DNA of 64,000 bases, taken from assembly GCA_032560695.1 (NCBI GenBank), contig JAWGHR010000007.1, forward strand, positions 21,080-85,079, given 5' to 3'. This document shows positions 49,896 through 58,222 of the stretch, piece after piece. The DNA is from Peptoniphilus_A harei_B (GTDB taxonomy: Bacteria > Bacillota > Clostridia > Tissierellales > Peptoniphilaceae). Every line of letters starts with the position of its first letter. Position 1 is the stretch's first letter. Made by a program: the position numbers and the translations under genes. A model generated the notes under the pieces. The model saw only the letters and a program-made list of their open reading frames with translations. It ran no database searches and had not been told where the DNA came from.

Positions 49896-51083
49896 TTAAT
49901 TCTTGTGAGGGATAATTTTACCAGATTTTACACTTTCTTTAAATTCATCAGCAATCTTTTTATATACATCATCATTTTGTAAAACTTCTATTCCAACTTC
50001 AACTATGGCTGCAATAGTTTTTTTCATTTGGTCAAAGGCGTAGTCAGTCATTGTTGCGTCCCTAAACTCAACTGTGTGAGATGGTGTTCCTTCTTCAGCG
50101 ATTTTAAAATAGCCGTGAAGCGTTGGGACTTCGTGAGAAATATCTCCTGCATCAGTGGAGCCTGAGTTTAGTTCTATGTCCTTAACTTCTTCATCGAGAT
50201 ACTTTTCCATTTTTTCCATTAAGAGATCATTAAAGGCAAGGTTTCTAACTGTGTTGTCATTTCCCTTTTCATATTCAGAAATTTTAACTTGACAACCTGT
50301 TGCAAGGGCAGCACCCTTGGCACAAGCTTCAAGTTTTTCTAAAAGTTCTAATAGATATTTTTTCTCTGGACTTCTTGCATAAAATCTTGAGTCAGTGTAG
50401 TCAGGAATAATGTTGGCAGCCTTGCCACCATCTTTTATGATTCCATGGATTCTTGAGCCGTCCTTTGTTTGCTGTCTTAAAGCATTGATGGCTGAGAATA
50501 AAACTATTTGTGCATCAAGAGCATTTACTCCTTCATGAGGAGTGTCGGCAGCATGAGCAGTCTTACCAAAGAACTCGAACCTTCTTGTGGCAAGTGCCAA
50601 GGAATTTGGTGTGACTGAATTAATGTCTCCTGGGTGCATCTCAATGGCAACATCAACGTCCTTTAGTTCATCTGACCTTGAAAGCTCAATTTTTGTTCCG
50701 CCAACTTCTTCTGCAGCAGTTCCAAAGACAATAACTCTTCCCCCAATCTCATCAATTAACTTAGACAAGACTATCCCTGCTCCTGTAGCAGTGGCTCCTA
50801 GGATGTTGTGGCCACATCCATGACCAATGCCTGGTAGGGCGTCATATTCTGATAAATAAGAAACAGTCCTTCCAGGTTTTTTTGAATCGTAAACAGCCTT
50901 AAAGGATGTCTCGCACCCAAGATAAGGGCACTCCACATCAAAGCCATGCTTTTCTAACAAATCTATGTGTGCTTTTGAAGACTTGTGTTCCTCAAATCCA
51001 ATTTCTGGGTTATCATAAATAAATTTTCTAAGTGAATCAAGTTCACCAGATATTTCTTCAACAAAATTTAAAATATTTTCCAT
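49896..51083 (-). CDS. M20-family amidohydrolase (ACY1L2/AbgA-like)
   Basis: Metal-dependent peptidase/amidohydrolase (395 aa). Visible are the metal-site block GIGHGCGHNILGATATG, GTAAEEVGGTKIEL (Glu pair), FFGKTAHAADTPHEGVNALD and a late metal region STDAGDISHEVP with PSHTVEF. It is the third M20 enzyme in the window and belongs to the AbgB/ACY1L2 side of the family. It follows the LtaS-like gene by 7 bases and ends at a terminator. Substrate unknown; dipeptides or acyl amino acids are likely. Confidence 0.88.
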   Translation of the reverse strand: MENILNFVEEISGELDSLRKFIYDNPEIGFEEHKSSKAHIDLLEKHGFDVECPYLGCETSFKAVYDSKKPGRTVSYLSEYDALPGIGHGCGHNILGATATGAGIVLSKLIDEIGGRVIVFGTAAEEVGGTKIELSRSDELKDVDVAIEMHPGDINSVTPNSLALATRRFEFFGKTAHAADTPHEGVNALDAQIVLFSAINALRQQTKDGSRIHGIIKDGGKAANIIPDYTDSRFYARSPEKKYLLELLEKLEACAKGAALATGCQVKISEYEKGNDNTVRNLAFNDLLMEKMEKYLDEEVKDIELNSGSTDAGDISHEVPTLHGYFKIAEEGTPSHTVEFRDATMTDYAFDQMKKTIAAIVEVGIEVLQNDDVYKKIADEFKESVKSGKIIPHKN

Positions 51084-51090
51084 AAGTCAC

Positions 51091-52938
51091 CTACTTGTTA
51101 ATCCTATAATATTGGTATCTCCTGTAATCGTCGTAATAAGCCTTGGCATTGCCCTTGACTTCACTTCTTGGATAGGACTCACTTCCATCGTAAATAAAGT
51201 TCCTTGAAATGATTGGAAGCCTCTTTCTAAGTTCTGAATTGTAGATAAAGAAATTGTCTACCTTATTGTAGTCTAACATATCAAGGACCATAGATGAAAG
51301 ATAGTTAGAAGAAACTGGCTGGCCATCTTCTACTTCAACCTTACTTCTATCCATAAGTGCCTTTCCCTTATCATTTGCCACAACTATATAAGGAGTTGAG
51401 TAGTATTCTATTTCTTTTTCCAAGTTTTCATTAGTAAGATGCTTACCAATTTCATCGAAACCTGACTGATTTGTGCCAAGTCCTGGTAAGTGGTCCCCAT
51501 AAAATACCATAATAGTTGGTTCGTCAAGTCCTTCCATCATCTCGTAAATATCACCTAGCATTAGGTCCATGGCCTTTACCCCCAAGAAGTAAGAACCAAT
51601 ACTATTTTTCACTTCTTCAGAAAGTTGTGAATCGCAAGAGAAGGGTAAAACTTCTCCATATTTACCAAAATCGTAAGGTCCGTGGTTTTGGATGTCAACT
51701 GCATAAGAAAAGACTGGATCCTCAGATTCCTTTACTGCCTTTAAAAAGTTTTCCTTATAAATTTCTGTAAACTGCTTTTCATCTAAGTAGCCCCCCTTAA
51801 TAAGAGGGTCCTTAATATCTTCTACAAACATATTGTCATCAAGTCCAAGCTTTGGATAAACGTCTTGCCTGCCATAGAACCAGGCAAATCCAGGGTGGAA
51901 TCCCATAGTCTTGTAGCCTATAGATTTTAAAAGATTTGGAAGGGACCCAACATCCCTTTTAATTGCATTGAAGGCATAATTGTTATCAGGTGCACAGTTA
52001 ATTGTCATTGCCCCTGTCAAGACATCAAACTCCGTGTCTCCTGTACCCCCAATATAAGCAGGAACTACAATTCTCCCATGCAAAACAGACTTTTCTTGCA
52101 AGATTTTGAAGTTTTCGTTGGGGTCATCGCCCTTCTCAAATTTAAATTGTGGGTCTTGAGATAAGTCTGTAAAGGCCTCTCCCATTATCCAAATTATATT
52201 TGGACTTTCCATATTTTTTATGGCTGCAATACTTTCGCTATGATCTAGAACGTCTCTTTCTCTTATTTCCTTATCATCATAACCTTCTGGTGGCCTGATA
52301 AAAGAATCTTTTATCTTGTGTAAAAAAGAATAGTTAAATCCCTTGGCATTAAATTGGTCAATGGAATTATAAATATTTCCTTCCATTGGAATATTGTTGT
52401 AGATAACATCCTTTGAGTAGACAAATAAAAGTAATATAGCTGATGAGATTAGGACTACAAGGACAGAAATCAACCTGTCCCTTACTTTAATTTTTTTACT
52501 TTTAAATAAAAAAGCCAAGATAATTAAACAAACTATACCAAAAATACTCGCAAGACTTCCCTTTAGGTCTGGATAATAGGAATTTGAGGTCATATTTAGG
52601 GCCTCAACTGCTAACTTAAAGTCCGAAATCTTTAGTGGAAAATTCCTATAGAAAACCTTAGTCCTGTGGACAAGGAAGATTACAATATAAATAAGAGAAT
52701 TTAAAATCAGGGCTGGCCTCCTCCTTCCAAGTAGACCTTGGAAGAAAATCCCCGTAAGTACAATTGGCAGAATATTTAAAATTATAACAAGGGGACCCCT
52801 AATTAATTTTCCAGGCAAGCCTCCACCTGGTGCCAAGAAAAACATGGCGAGACAAATCAAAAGTCCAAAGAGTCCTTGGATCAGAAGATCGTGGATATTG
52901 AAGGACTCAGCCTCTTTAAATTTATTTTTATTAAACAT
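51091..52938 (-). CDS. LtaS-family lipoteichoic acid synthase-like membrane sulfatase-fold enzyme
   Basis: Membrane protein of 615 aa: five hydrophobic segments in residues 18-180 (e.g. LFGLLICLAMFFLAP) and a large extracellular alkaline-phosphatase-fold domain. The catalytic features match LtaS relatives: NIIWIMGEAFTDL (metal Glu), GGTGDTEFDVLTG (Thr nucleophile), FHPGFAWFYGR and FYGDHLPGL (metal Asp/His). Such enzymes add glycerol phosphate to a glycolipid, or transfer other phospho-groups in the wall. The true polymer in this organism is uncertain. Confidence 0.9.
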   Translation of the reverse strand: MFNKNKFKEAESFNIHDLLIQGLFGLLICLAMFFLAPGGGLPGKLIRGPLVIILNILPIVLTGIFFQGLLGRRRPALILNSLIYIVIFLVHRTKVFYRNFPLKISDFKLAVEALNMTSNSYYPDLKGSLASIFGIVCLIILAFLFKSKKIKVRDRLISVLVVLISSAILLLFVYSKDVIYNNIPMEGNIYNSIDQFNAKGFNYSFLHKIKDSFIRPPEGYDDKEIRERDVLDHSESIAAIKNMESPNIIWIMGEAFTDLSQDPQFKFEKGDDPNENFKILQEKSVLHGRIVVPAYIGGTGDTEFDVLTGAMTINCAPDNNYAFNAIKRDVGSLPNLLKSIGYKTMGFHPGFAWFYGRQDVYPKLGLDDNMFVEDIKDPLIKGGYLDEKQFTEIYKENFLKAVKESEDPVFSYAVDIQNHGPYDFGKYGEVLPFSCDSQLSEEVKNSIGSYFLGVKAMDLMLGDIYEMMEGLDEPTIMVFYGDHLPGLGTNQSGFDEIGKHLTNENLEKEIEYYSTPYIVVANDKGKALMDRSKVEVEDGQPVSSNYLSSMVLDMLDYNKVDNFFIYNSELRKRLPIISRNFIYDGSESYPRSEVKGNAKAYYDDYRRYQYYRINK

Positions 52939-53386
52939 GTAATCACCTTCTAATTTTCAATTATACAATATTTTAATTTTTTCGGACGTTTTTGTAAAGT
53001 TTATGTAAATATATTTTGTGGACCTAAGTTATTTTAATTTGAGTTTACTGCTTTTAAAAGAAAAAAAAGATTAATTTTTAATTTCACTAATTATAACTTT
53101 TAAACCTAGAAATTTTCCCCGTAGTTTTTCCTTTAATATATATTTTACAAAAATAAATTATTAGTTTTTATTTAATCCATAAGTTATCTATTCTATCTAA
53201 TTTCAATTTTTCACAAAAAATAAACACACTGCAAAAGTTAATATATACTACAGAGTTTTAAACTTTTTTAGTTACTTTAGAATTGATAGTTTAATTAGCG
53301 TCTAAATGTTGATTTTTAAACGAAAGAGAGACTCTAACTAACAAGTCTCCCCAATATTTGACATAGAGCCAGAAAAATTTCTTCAC

Positions 53387-53412
53387 AAAAAAAGACTGCC
53401 GAAGCAGCCTTA
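53387..53412 (-). terminator. Terminator of predicted small RNA 1
   Basis: Minus strand GGCTGC-TTCG-GCAGTC followed by seven T. Confidence 0.82.
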
Positions 53413-53523
53413 ATTGTCTCTTTTCAGAGTGAAGATTGGTATAATTTTATTATTAATCTTAGGAGTTATGGGGTTCCCAAAATCAAAGTAATTTTTGTTA
53501 AATGACATTAACTATCATTAACT
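53387..53523 (-). ncRNA. Predicted small RNA 1 (about 135 bases)
   Basis: A near-consensus minus-strand promoter (TTTACA, 17 bases, TATAAT) and a UUCG-loop terminator define a short unit that contains no frame with a ribosome binding site. Inside are AAGATT / AATCTT and GGG / CCC pairings. No gene follows for 450 bases, so it is unlikely to be a plain leader. No known RNA family was recognised. Confidence 0.45.
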
Positions 53524-53558
53524 GTCTTTATTATAATATAGACTTTTTAATTTGTAAA
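53506..53558 (-). promoter_or_regulatory. Promoter of predicted small RNA 1 with direct repeats at its start
   Basis: Minus strand TTTACA (53553-53558), 17-base spacer, TATAAT (53530-53535). Two direct repeats CATTAACT (53506-53513 and 53516-53523, plus-strand sense) are spaced 10 bases apart, one helical turn, over the transcription start. Confidence 0.6.
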
Positions 53559-53639
53559 GGGTTTTTGATAAAATTTATCAAAAATATTTTATCTTAATTT
53601 ATTTAAAAGTTTTAGCCTTATATTTTCACAACTTAGGAG

Positions 53640-53850
53640 ATCCTTACAAGTAAGAAATCCCTATAAACTTGTATCATAATAGGAGTTTATATTTTTTTAT
53701 AAACTAGTAATCTTTTATAAACTTACAATTACTTGTTAAGTCCTCTCATCTTACGACTTTACAAATATTTATGTCTTCATATTCATTTACAGACTTACAA
53801 ATCTTTATAAAGTCATATTCTCTTATAAGTTCACAGCTTTTTAATTTTAT
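53640..53850. repeat. Degenerate AT-rich intergenic repeat (ACTTATAAA-like units)
   Basis: Units such as ATAAACTTGTAT, TATAAACTAGTA, TATAAACTTACA, ACAGACTTACAA and TTATAAGTTCAC recur in the region between the two predicted small RNAs. They resemble the units at 4766-4925. No gene is visible. Confidence 0.4.
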
Positions 53851-53870
53851 AATTCCAAAGTCTTTTGGTG

Positions 53871-53901
53871 CAAAAAAAATGCACCCAAGGAGGTGGGTGC
53901 A
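53871..53901 (-). terminator. Terminator of predicted small RNA 2
   Basis: Minus strand perfect stem TGCACCCA-CCTCCT-TGGGTGCA followed by TTTTTTTTG. Confidence 0.82.
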
Positions 53902-53982
53902 AGGGGATTCCGGTAATTGTGATATTAAGGAAAAAAGCTGGTAAACTATAAGGGATTCTTAATATTTTATTTCACAATTATC
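53871..53982 (-). ncRNA. Predicted structured small RNA 2 (about 110 bases), antisense to the lysR upstream region
   Basis: Upstream of the terminator, AATTGTGA (arm 53972-53979) pairs with TCACAATT (53915-53922), and TATTAAG pairs with CTTAATA just inside, a two-part stem with a 7-base bulge and a loop of about 28 bases. A minus-strand GATAAT near 53981 may be the -10. On DNA, the same arms could be operator sites, because one overlaps the lysR -35 box. No known family recognised. Confidence 0.35.
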
Positions 53983-54000
53983 ATATTCATAGTATATAAT
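53971..54000 (+). promoter_or_regulatory. Promoter of the LysR-family gene
   Basis: TTCACA (53971-53976), 18-base spacer, TATAAT (53995-54000), about 68 bases before the start codon. The -35 lies in a TCACAATT arm of a long inverted repeat. Confidence 0.6.
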
Positions 54001-54067
54001 AAAAATACGACAAAATAAATTAATAAAAATTTGTATAAATGACAAAATATTTTTGACTGGAGGAAAT

Positions 54068-55036
54068 ATGAATTTTGAAAGCATTTACTACTTCACAGAA
54101 CTTGCAAAGACTTTAAATATGAATGAAACTGGAGAAAAACTTTACATTTCGCAGCAAACCCTCTCCAACCACATTAAAAGACTTGAGGAATATTACGGGA
54201 CTAAATTCTTTTTTAGAAAGCCTAAGTTAATGTTGACACCTATTGGCGAAGAGTATCTTGCCTATGCCGAGAGACTACTAACAAATGAATCCGACATGAA
54301 AAATAAAATAAGAGACCTTGAGAGCGAAAGTATTGGCAAGCTCATGTTAGGTGCTTCTTCCCCTCGTGCAGATATGTTTATCCCATCAATTATAGAAAAA
54401 TTTAACGAGGAGTTCCCTCAAGTTGGACTTGTCCTTCACGAAAAGCAGTCTCAAGACTTGGAGTCCATGTGCTTGGAAAATAAATTAGATTTTGCCATAT
54501 CCATTGACGAGAACTACCAAAATGAAAACTTACAATCTCACCTCCTCTTAGATGAAAAACTTTACCTCTGCGTTAGTGATAGATTGTTAAAAAACCACGT
54601 GGAAAACCTTGAAGCTTTGAAGAAAAAATCTTTTAAAAAAGTTGACCTCAAGGACTTCAGCAAGCTTCCCTTCCTTTTGTACACTCAGGACAACAGGATA
54701 AGGAGCCTAATTAACCAGAGCTTTAAGGAGGCTGATATAAGGCCCAATGACTATATTGAGACTGGCTACTCGAGGATTGCCCTATCTATTTGTAACAAGG
54801 CAATAGCAGCAGTATTTATTTCTCAAATGAATATTAAAAGGTGGATGGGAGAATTTGACGATGACATTAACATCTTTCCTATATATTCTAAGGGCAAGCC
54901 CGTTACTCTTGGCATCTATGCCATAAAAAATAAAAATCGCTACATCACTAAGTATGCCAAGAGATTTGTGGAACTTTTGGAAGAATATTTTGATTCCTTC
55001 CACGCAGAAAAATTAGAAAGAATTGCAAAAAAATAA
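54068..55036 (+). CDS. LysR-family transcriptional regulator
   Basis: Regulator of 322 aa. Residues 1-60 are the LysR winged helix (MNFESIYYFTELAKTLNMNE, then LYISQQTLSNHIKRLEEYYG). The co-inducer domain (GKLMLGASSPRADMFIPSII and later) has two periplasmic-binding-like lobes. The frame opens 15 bases upstream, but TGGAGGAAAT marks the ATG at 54068. It has no divergent partner gene, unlike most LysR regulators, so its target may be itself or the small RNA region upstream. Effector unknown. Confidence 0.92.
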   Translation: MNFESIYYFTELAKTLNMNETGEKLYISQQTLSNHIKRLEEYYGTKFFFRKPKLMLTPIGEEYLAYAERLLTNESDMKNKIRDLESESIGKLMLGASSPRADMFIPSIIEKFNEEFPQVGLVLHEKQSQDLESMCLENKLDFAISIDENYQNENLQSHLLLDEKLYLCVSDRLLKNHVENLEALKKKSFKKVDLKDFSKLPFLLYTQDNRIRSLINQSFKEADIRPNDYIETGYSRIALSICNKAIAAVFISQMNIKRWMGEFDDDINIFPIYSKGKPVTLGIYAIKNKNRYITKYAKRFVELLEEYFDSFHAEKLERIAKK

Positions 55037-55075
55037 AGTAAGAGTGGCACCCTAGGGTGTCACCTTTACTTTATA
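55034..55075. terminator. Large hairpin terminator between lysR and htrA
   Basis: AAAGTAA...GTGGCACCC-TA-GGGTGTCAC...TTACTTT, about 18 pairs, overlapping the lysR stop. It can serve both convergent genes, although the T tracts are interrupted. Confidence 0.7.
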
Positions 55076-55105
55076 AAAAACTTTTTTAACTTTTACAGCT
55101 TTTCT

Positions 55106-56365
55106 TTAAAAATTGTTTCCAAATTCTTGTCTAAACCTATTGAAGAACTCTTCTTGTCTTCTTGCTCTTGCTTCTTCTTCAGCAGATTTTTCTCTATTTT
55201 GTGCTCTTAAGTCCTTTTGAGCTTCCTTGTCATTTTCTATTGAGTAGTCAGTGAAGCTTACTTCAGTAGTCATCTTCTTGCCATTTCTTACATATTCGAT
55301 TTCTACCTTGTCACCAACTTGGTACTTGTAAAGAATTGACTTTAAGGCATTGTTGTCAGATACTTGGTCTTTGCCAATTCTTGTAACAATGTCTCCTGCT
55401 TCTAGGCCAGCTGCAGCTGCAGGTGATCCATCGTAAACCTTGTAGACAAAAATTCCCTTGTCAAGATCTGGCTTTTCATTTAATACTTGTGCTGCCATAT
55501 CAACATTCATAGTTAGCATTCCCATGGACATTTCCTTGTATTTTCCAGTTTCAATAACTTGTTTAATTATTGGTTTTATGAAGTTTATTGGAATTGAAAA
55601 TCCAAGGCCTTCTGCTGATTGAACCTTAACTGTGTTGATACCGATGACTTCTCCCTCAGCATTTAATAAGGCTCCACCAGAGTTACCTCCGTTTATTGAT
55701 GCATCTGTTTGGATAAGGCCAGTCATGTAACCTCCACCACTTACTGCTCCAACGTACCTGTCAAGCCCAGAGATTATACCTTGGGTTACAGTTTGAGAAA
55801 ATTGTAGAGAAATTGGGTTACCAATAGCTATGGCAGTGTCCCCTATAGATAAAGCATCGGAATCTCCAAGGCTTGCAACATTTAATTTTTCATCAGTGTT
55901 TATTTTTACTATGGCAAGATCTATCATTTCGTCTGCCCAAATTGTCTTGCCTTGGATGTCCTTTTCATTGTTAAGTCTAACTGTTACATCCTTTACAACT
56001 TGGTTGTTTAGTTTAACAACGTGAGCATTAGTAAGGATATAACCCTTTGGATCAACTATTACACCTGAGCCCACACCTTGGACTTCTACTTGTCCAAAGA
56101 AGGATTGTTGAACTCCCTTAGTTGTTATTCCAACTACGGAAGACATGGACTTCTTGGCAACGGCTGATGCTACTGTCATGTTATCCTTGGCTGAAATAGT
56201 TATGTTTGAATCGCTATTTGACGTTTTAGTCTCTCCCTGTGGCAAGAGCTTGTAAGTTGTTATTGCTGAACCAACTATTCCCCCGATAAGGGAAAAAACT
56301 AGGGCAATGATTATTACAATCTTTCCCATGCCAGGGTTTTTATTTAAATTGTCATTCTTCTTCAT
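55106..56365 (-). CDS. htrA: HtrA/DegP-type membrane-anchored serine protease
   Basis: Surface quality-control protease (419 aa). One N-terminal membrane segment (MGKIVIIIALVFSLIGGIVG) is followed by a trypsin-like domain with His in LTNAHVVKL, Asp in DLAIVKINTD and Ser in INGGNSGGALLN. A PDZ domain (KGIFVYKVYDGSPAAAAGLEAGD, read in two parts) lies at about residues 300-375, and a charged Glu/Arg-rich tail (EEEARARRQEEFF) ends the protein. AGGAGGAAAAGT precedes the ATG. It probably degrades misfolded exported proteins. Confidence 0.95.
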   Translation of the reverse strand: MKKNDNLNKNPGMGKIVIIIALVFSLIGGIVGSAITTYKLLPQGETKTSNSDSNITISAKDNMTVASAVAKKSMSSVVGITTKGVQQSFFGQVEVQGVGSGVIVDPKGYILTNAHVVKLNNQVVKDVTVRLNNEKDIQGKTIWADEMIDLAIVKINTDEKLNVASLGDSDALSIGDTAIAIGNPISLQFSQTVTQGIISGLDRYVGAVSGGGYMTGLIQTDASINGGNSGGALLNAEGEVIGINTVKVQSAEGLGFSIPINFIKPIIKQVIETGKYKEMSMGMLTMNVDMAAQVLNEKPDLDKGIFVYKVYDGSPAAAAGLEAGDIVTRIGKDQVSDNNALKSILYKYQVGDKVEIEYVRNGKKMTTEVSFTDYSIENDKEAQKDLRAQNREKSAEEEARARRQEEFFNRFRQEFGNNF

Positions 56366-56510
56366 ACTTTTCCTCCTGTAATGTTTTATGGCTTTATCTT
56401 AGTATGCTTTTGTGAAAGATAAATGAATTTATAATAAAAGCTTTATGATTTTGATTTTGATTTTTATTTTTTTCTCTGTTTTTTTTATTGAATTAACTTT
56501 AAATTTACGT

Positions 56511-56540
56511 AAAAAAAAAGAGACCCTCTAGGATCTCTTT
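56511..56540 (-). terminator. Terminator of the metNIQ operon
   Basis: Minus strand AGAGATCC / GGGTCTCT stem followed by nine T, just after metQ. Confidence 0.85.
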
Positions 56541-56548
56541 AAATCTTA

Positions 56549-57391
56549 TTAGTTTTCGAAAGCTGGTATAACTGCTCCCTTAAATGTTTCTTCTATAAAC
56601 TTCTTAGCTTCTTCTGAGTTAAGAACCTTTAAGAATTTTTGGAATTTTTCCTTTTCAGCGTCTTCTTTTCTAATTGCAACTAGGTTTGCATATGGTGATT
56701 CCTTAGATTCTAAGAAGATTGAGTCGCTAGTTGGGTCAAGTCCTTGTCCAATTGCAAAGTTTGAGTTAATAACTGCAGCACCTGCATCTTTATAAACTTG
56801 TGCAATTGAAGGTGCATCCATTGCTGCGAACTTTAAATTCTTTGGATTTTCTGCAATATCTTTTTCTGTTGAGTTAAGATTTGTCTTGTCCTTTAACTTA
56901 ATTAGTCCAGCATCTTCAAGTAAGATTAGGGCTCTTGCACCGTTACTTGGGTCGTTAGGTATGATGATTTCTGCACCATCTTCGATTTCATCAACTGACT
57001 TATACTTTTCTGAGTATAAAGCCATTGGTTCGATATGAACGTAACCTAGGACGTCAAGGTTTTCAATGTTTCTTTCTTCTGTAAAGCTGTCAAGATATGG
57101 TTTGTGTTGGAAGTAGTTTGCGTCTAAGTCGCCAGCTTCTAGTTGAAGGTTTGGTTGAATGTAGTCGTCAAAGTTAACAACTTCTACATCAAGACCTTCT
57201 TTTTCAAATTCTGGTTTTAGGCCTTCAATGATTTCTCCATGAGGTGTAGGTGATACACCAATAACAATCTTGTTGTCTCCATCTGCTGGAGCTTCTGCCT
57301 TAGCGTCGTCTTTCTTTGCACCGCCACATCCTGTTAGGGCAAGTGATAGGACCACTGATCCTAATAAAAATAATTTTTTAAAATTTTTCAT
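56549..57391 (-). CDS. metQ: Methionine ABC transporter substrate-binding lipoprotein
   Basis: NlpA/MetQ-family binding protein (280 aa) tethered outside the membrane. A signal peptide ends in the lipobox LALTGC (Cys near residue 22). The mature part shows VIGVSPTPHGEIIEGLKPEF, VNFDDYIQPNLQLEAGDLDANYFQHKPYL and IIPNDPSNGARALILLEDAGLI, all family hallmarks. It is the third gene after metN and metI, and a 177-base spacer rich in purines separates it from metI. Under the Met T-box. Confidence 0.95.
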   Translation of the reverse strand: MKNFKKLFLLGSVVLSLALTGCGGAKKDDAKAEAPADGDNKIVIGVSPTPHGEIIEGLKPEFEKEGLDVEVVNFDDYIQPNLQLEAGDLDANYFQHKPYLDSFTEERNIENLDVLGYVHIEPMALYSEKYKSVDEIEDGAEIIIPNDPSNGARALILLEDAGLIKLKDKTNLNSTEKDIAENPKNLKFAAMDAPSIAQVYKDAGAAVINSNFAIGQGLDPTSDSIFLESKESPYANLVAIRKEDAEKEKFQKFLKVLNSEEAKKFIEETFKGAVIPAFEN

Positions 57392-57568
57392 ATATATCCT
57401 CCTCTAAAAAAATTATTAACTAGTTAATATTAAGCTGTTAAAACTGCAATAAGTCCAATTATTGCAAATAAAAATTTTTGTATTCTTCATCTTTTTTTCC
57501 TTGTTGTCATTTCTTATGTCATTTTTCTTTTCTCTTCTTCTTTTCTTCTTTTCTTCCAATTTTCTTTT
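57392..57568 (-). other. metI-metQ spacer with a purine-rich transcript segment
   Basis: Between the metI stop and the metQ ribosome binding site, the mRNA strand has about 60 bases that are almost all A and G (57514-57568), then an AT-rich part. No hairpin terminator or promoter is clear. It may be an RNA processing or stability site that lets metQ, needed in excess, be expressed separately. Confidence 0.35.
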
Positions 57569-58222
57569 CTATTTTTTCTTGTCAATCTTCTTAGTCAAAA
57601 AGTTTCCAACAAATTGGACTATCTGAACCAAGATTATAATAACAATAACTGCTGACCATAGGATTAGGGGCTCATTTCTTTGGTAACCATACCTATTTGC
57701 CACATCTCCTAGGCCGCCACCTCCCATGACACCAGCCATAGCAGAGTAACCAATAACATTAATTACTGTCATTGTGATTCCTGTCACTATCATTGGCATT
57801 GCCTCTGGTATCAAGACCTTAAAGATTATCTCCCTCTTAGATGATCCCATAGACTTGGCTGCTTCTATGATTCCTGAGTCAACTTGAATAAAATAGCCTT
57901 CCATTAGTCTTGCTACAAAGGGCGCTGCTGAAACTGAAAGGGGAATTATCATTGCTGCAGTTCCGTAGGATTTTCCAACAATTAATCTTGATAAGGGGAA
58001 TACAACTATCATCAAGATTACAAAGGGAAAGGATCTTAGGATATTTATGATTCCATCTAAGACTGAATAAACTTTTAAGGATTCAGTAAGTCCTCCAGGT
58101 CTTGTTGTTGTTAAAATTATTCCCAAGGGAAGACCTATTAAGAGGGCAATTATTGTCGAAGCAATTACCATTACTAAAGTTTGTGGAATTGCTGGTAAAA
58201 CTATATCAATTATCCTATCCAT
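57569..58222 (-). CDS. metI: Methionine ABC transporter permease
   Basis: Membrane subunit (217 aa, five segments) of the methionine importer. The EAA loop that contacts MetN is visible as SGIIEAAKSMGSSKREIIFKVLIPEAMP (at about residues 117-144), with AMAGVMGGGGLGDVANRYGY after it. The gene begins directly at the metN stop. The C-terminus is lysine-rich (KKIDKKK). Confidence 0.95.
   Translation of the reverse strand: MDRIIDIVLPAIPQTLVMVIASTIIALLIGLPLGIILTTTRPGGLTESLKVYSVLDGIINILRSFPFVILMIVVFPLSRLIVGKSYGTAAMIIPLSVSAAPFVARLMEGYFIQVDSGIIEAAKSMGSSKREIIFKVLIPEAMPMIVTGITMTVINVIGYSAMAGVMGGGGLGDVANRYGYQRNEPLILWSAVIVIIILVQIVQFVGNFLTKKIDKKK

Noticed and set aside
22583..51083. Horizontal transfer as the source of the three M20 genes
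   Set aside because: No mobile-element traces, no tRNA junctions and no visible base-composition break beside them.
53387..53523. 6S RNA as the identity of small RNA 1
   Set aside because: It is too short and lacks the long rod with a central bubble expected of 6S RNA; without folding I cannot assign a family.
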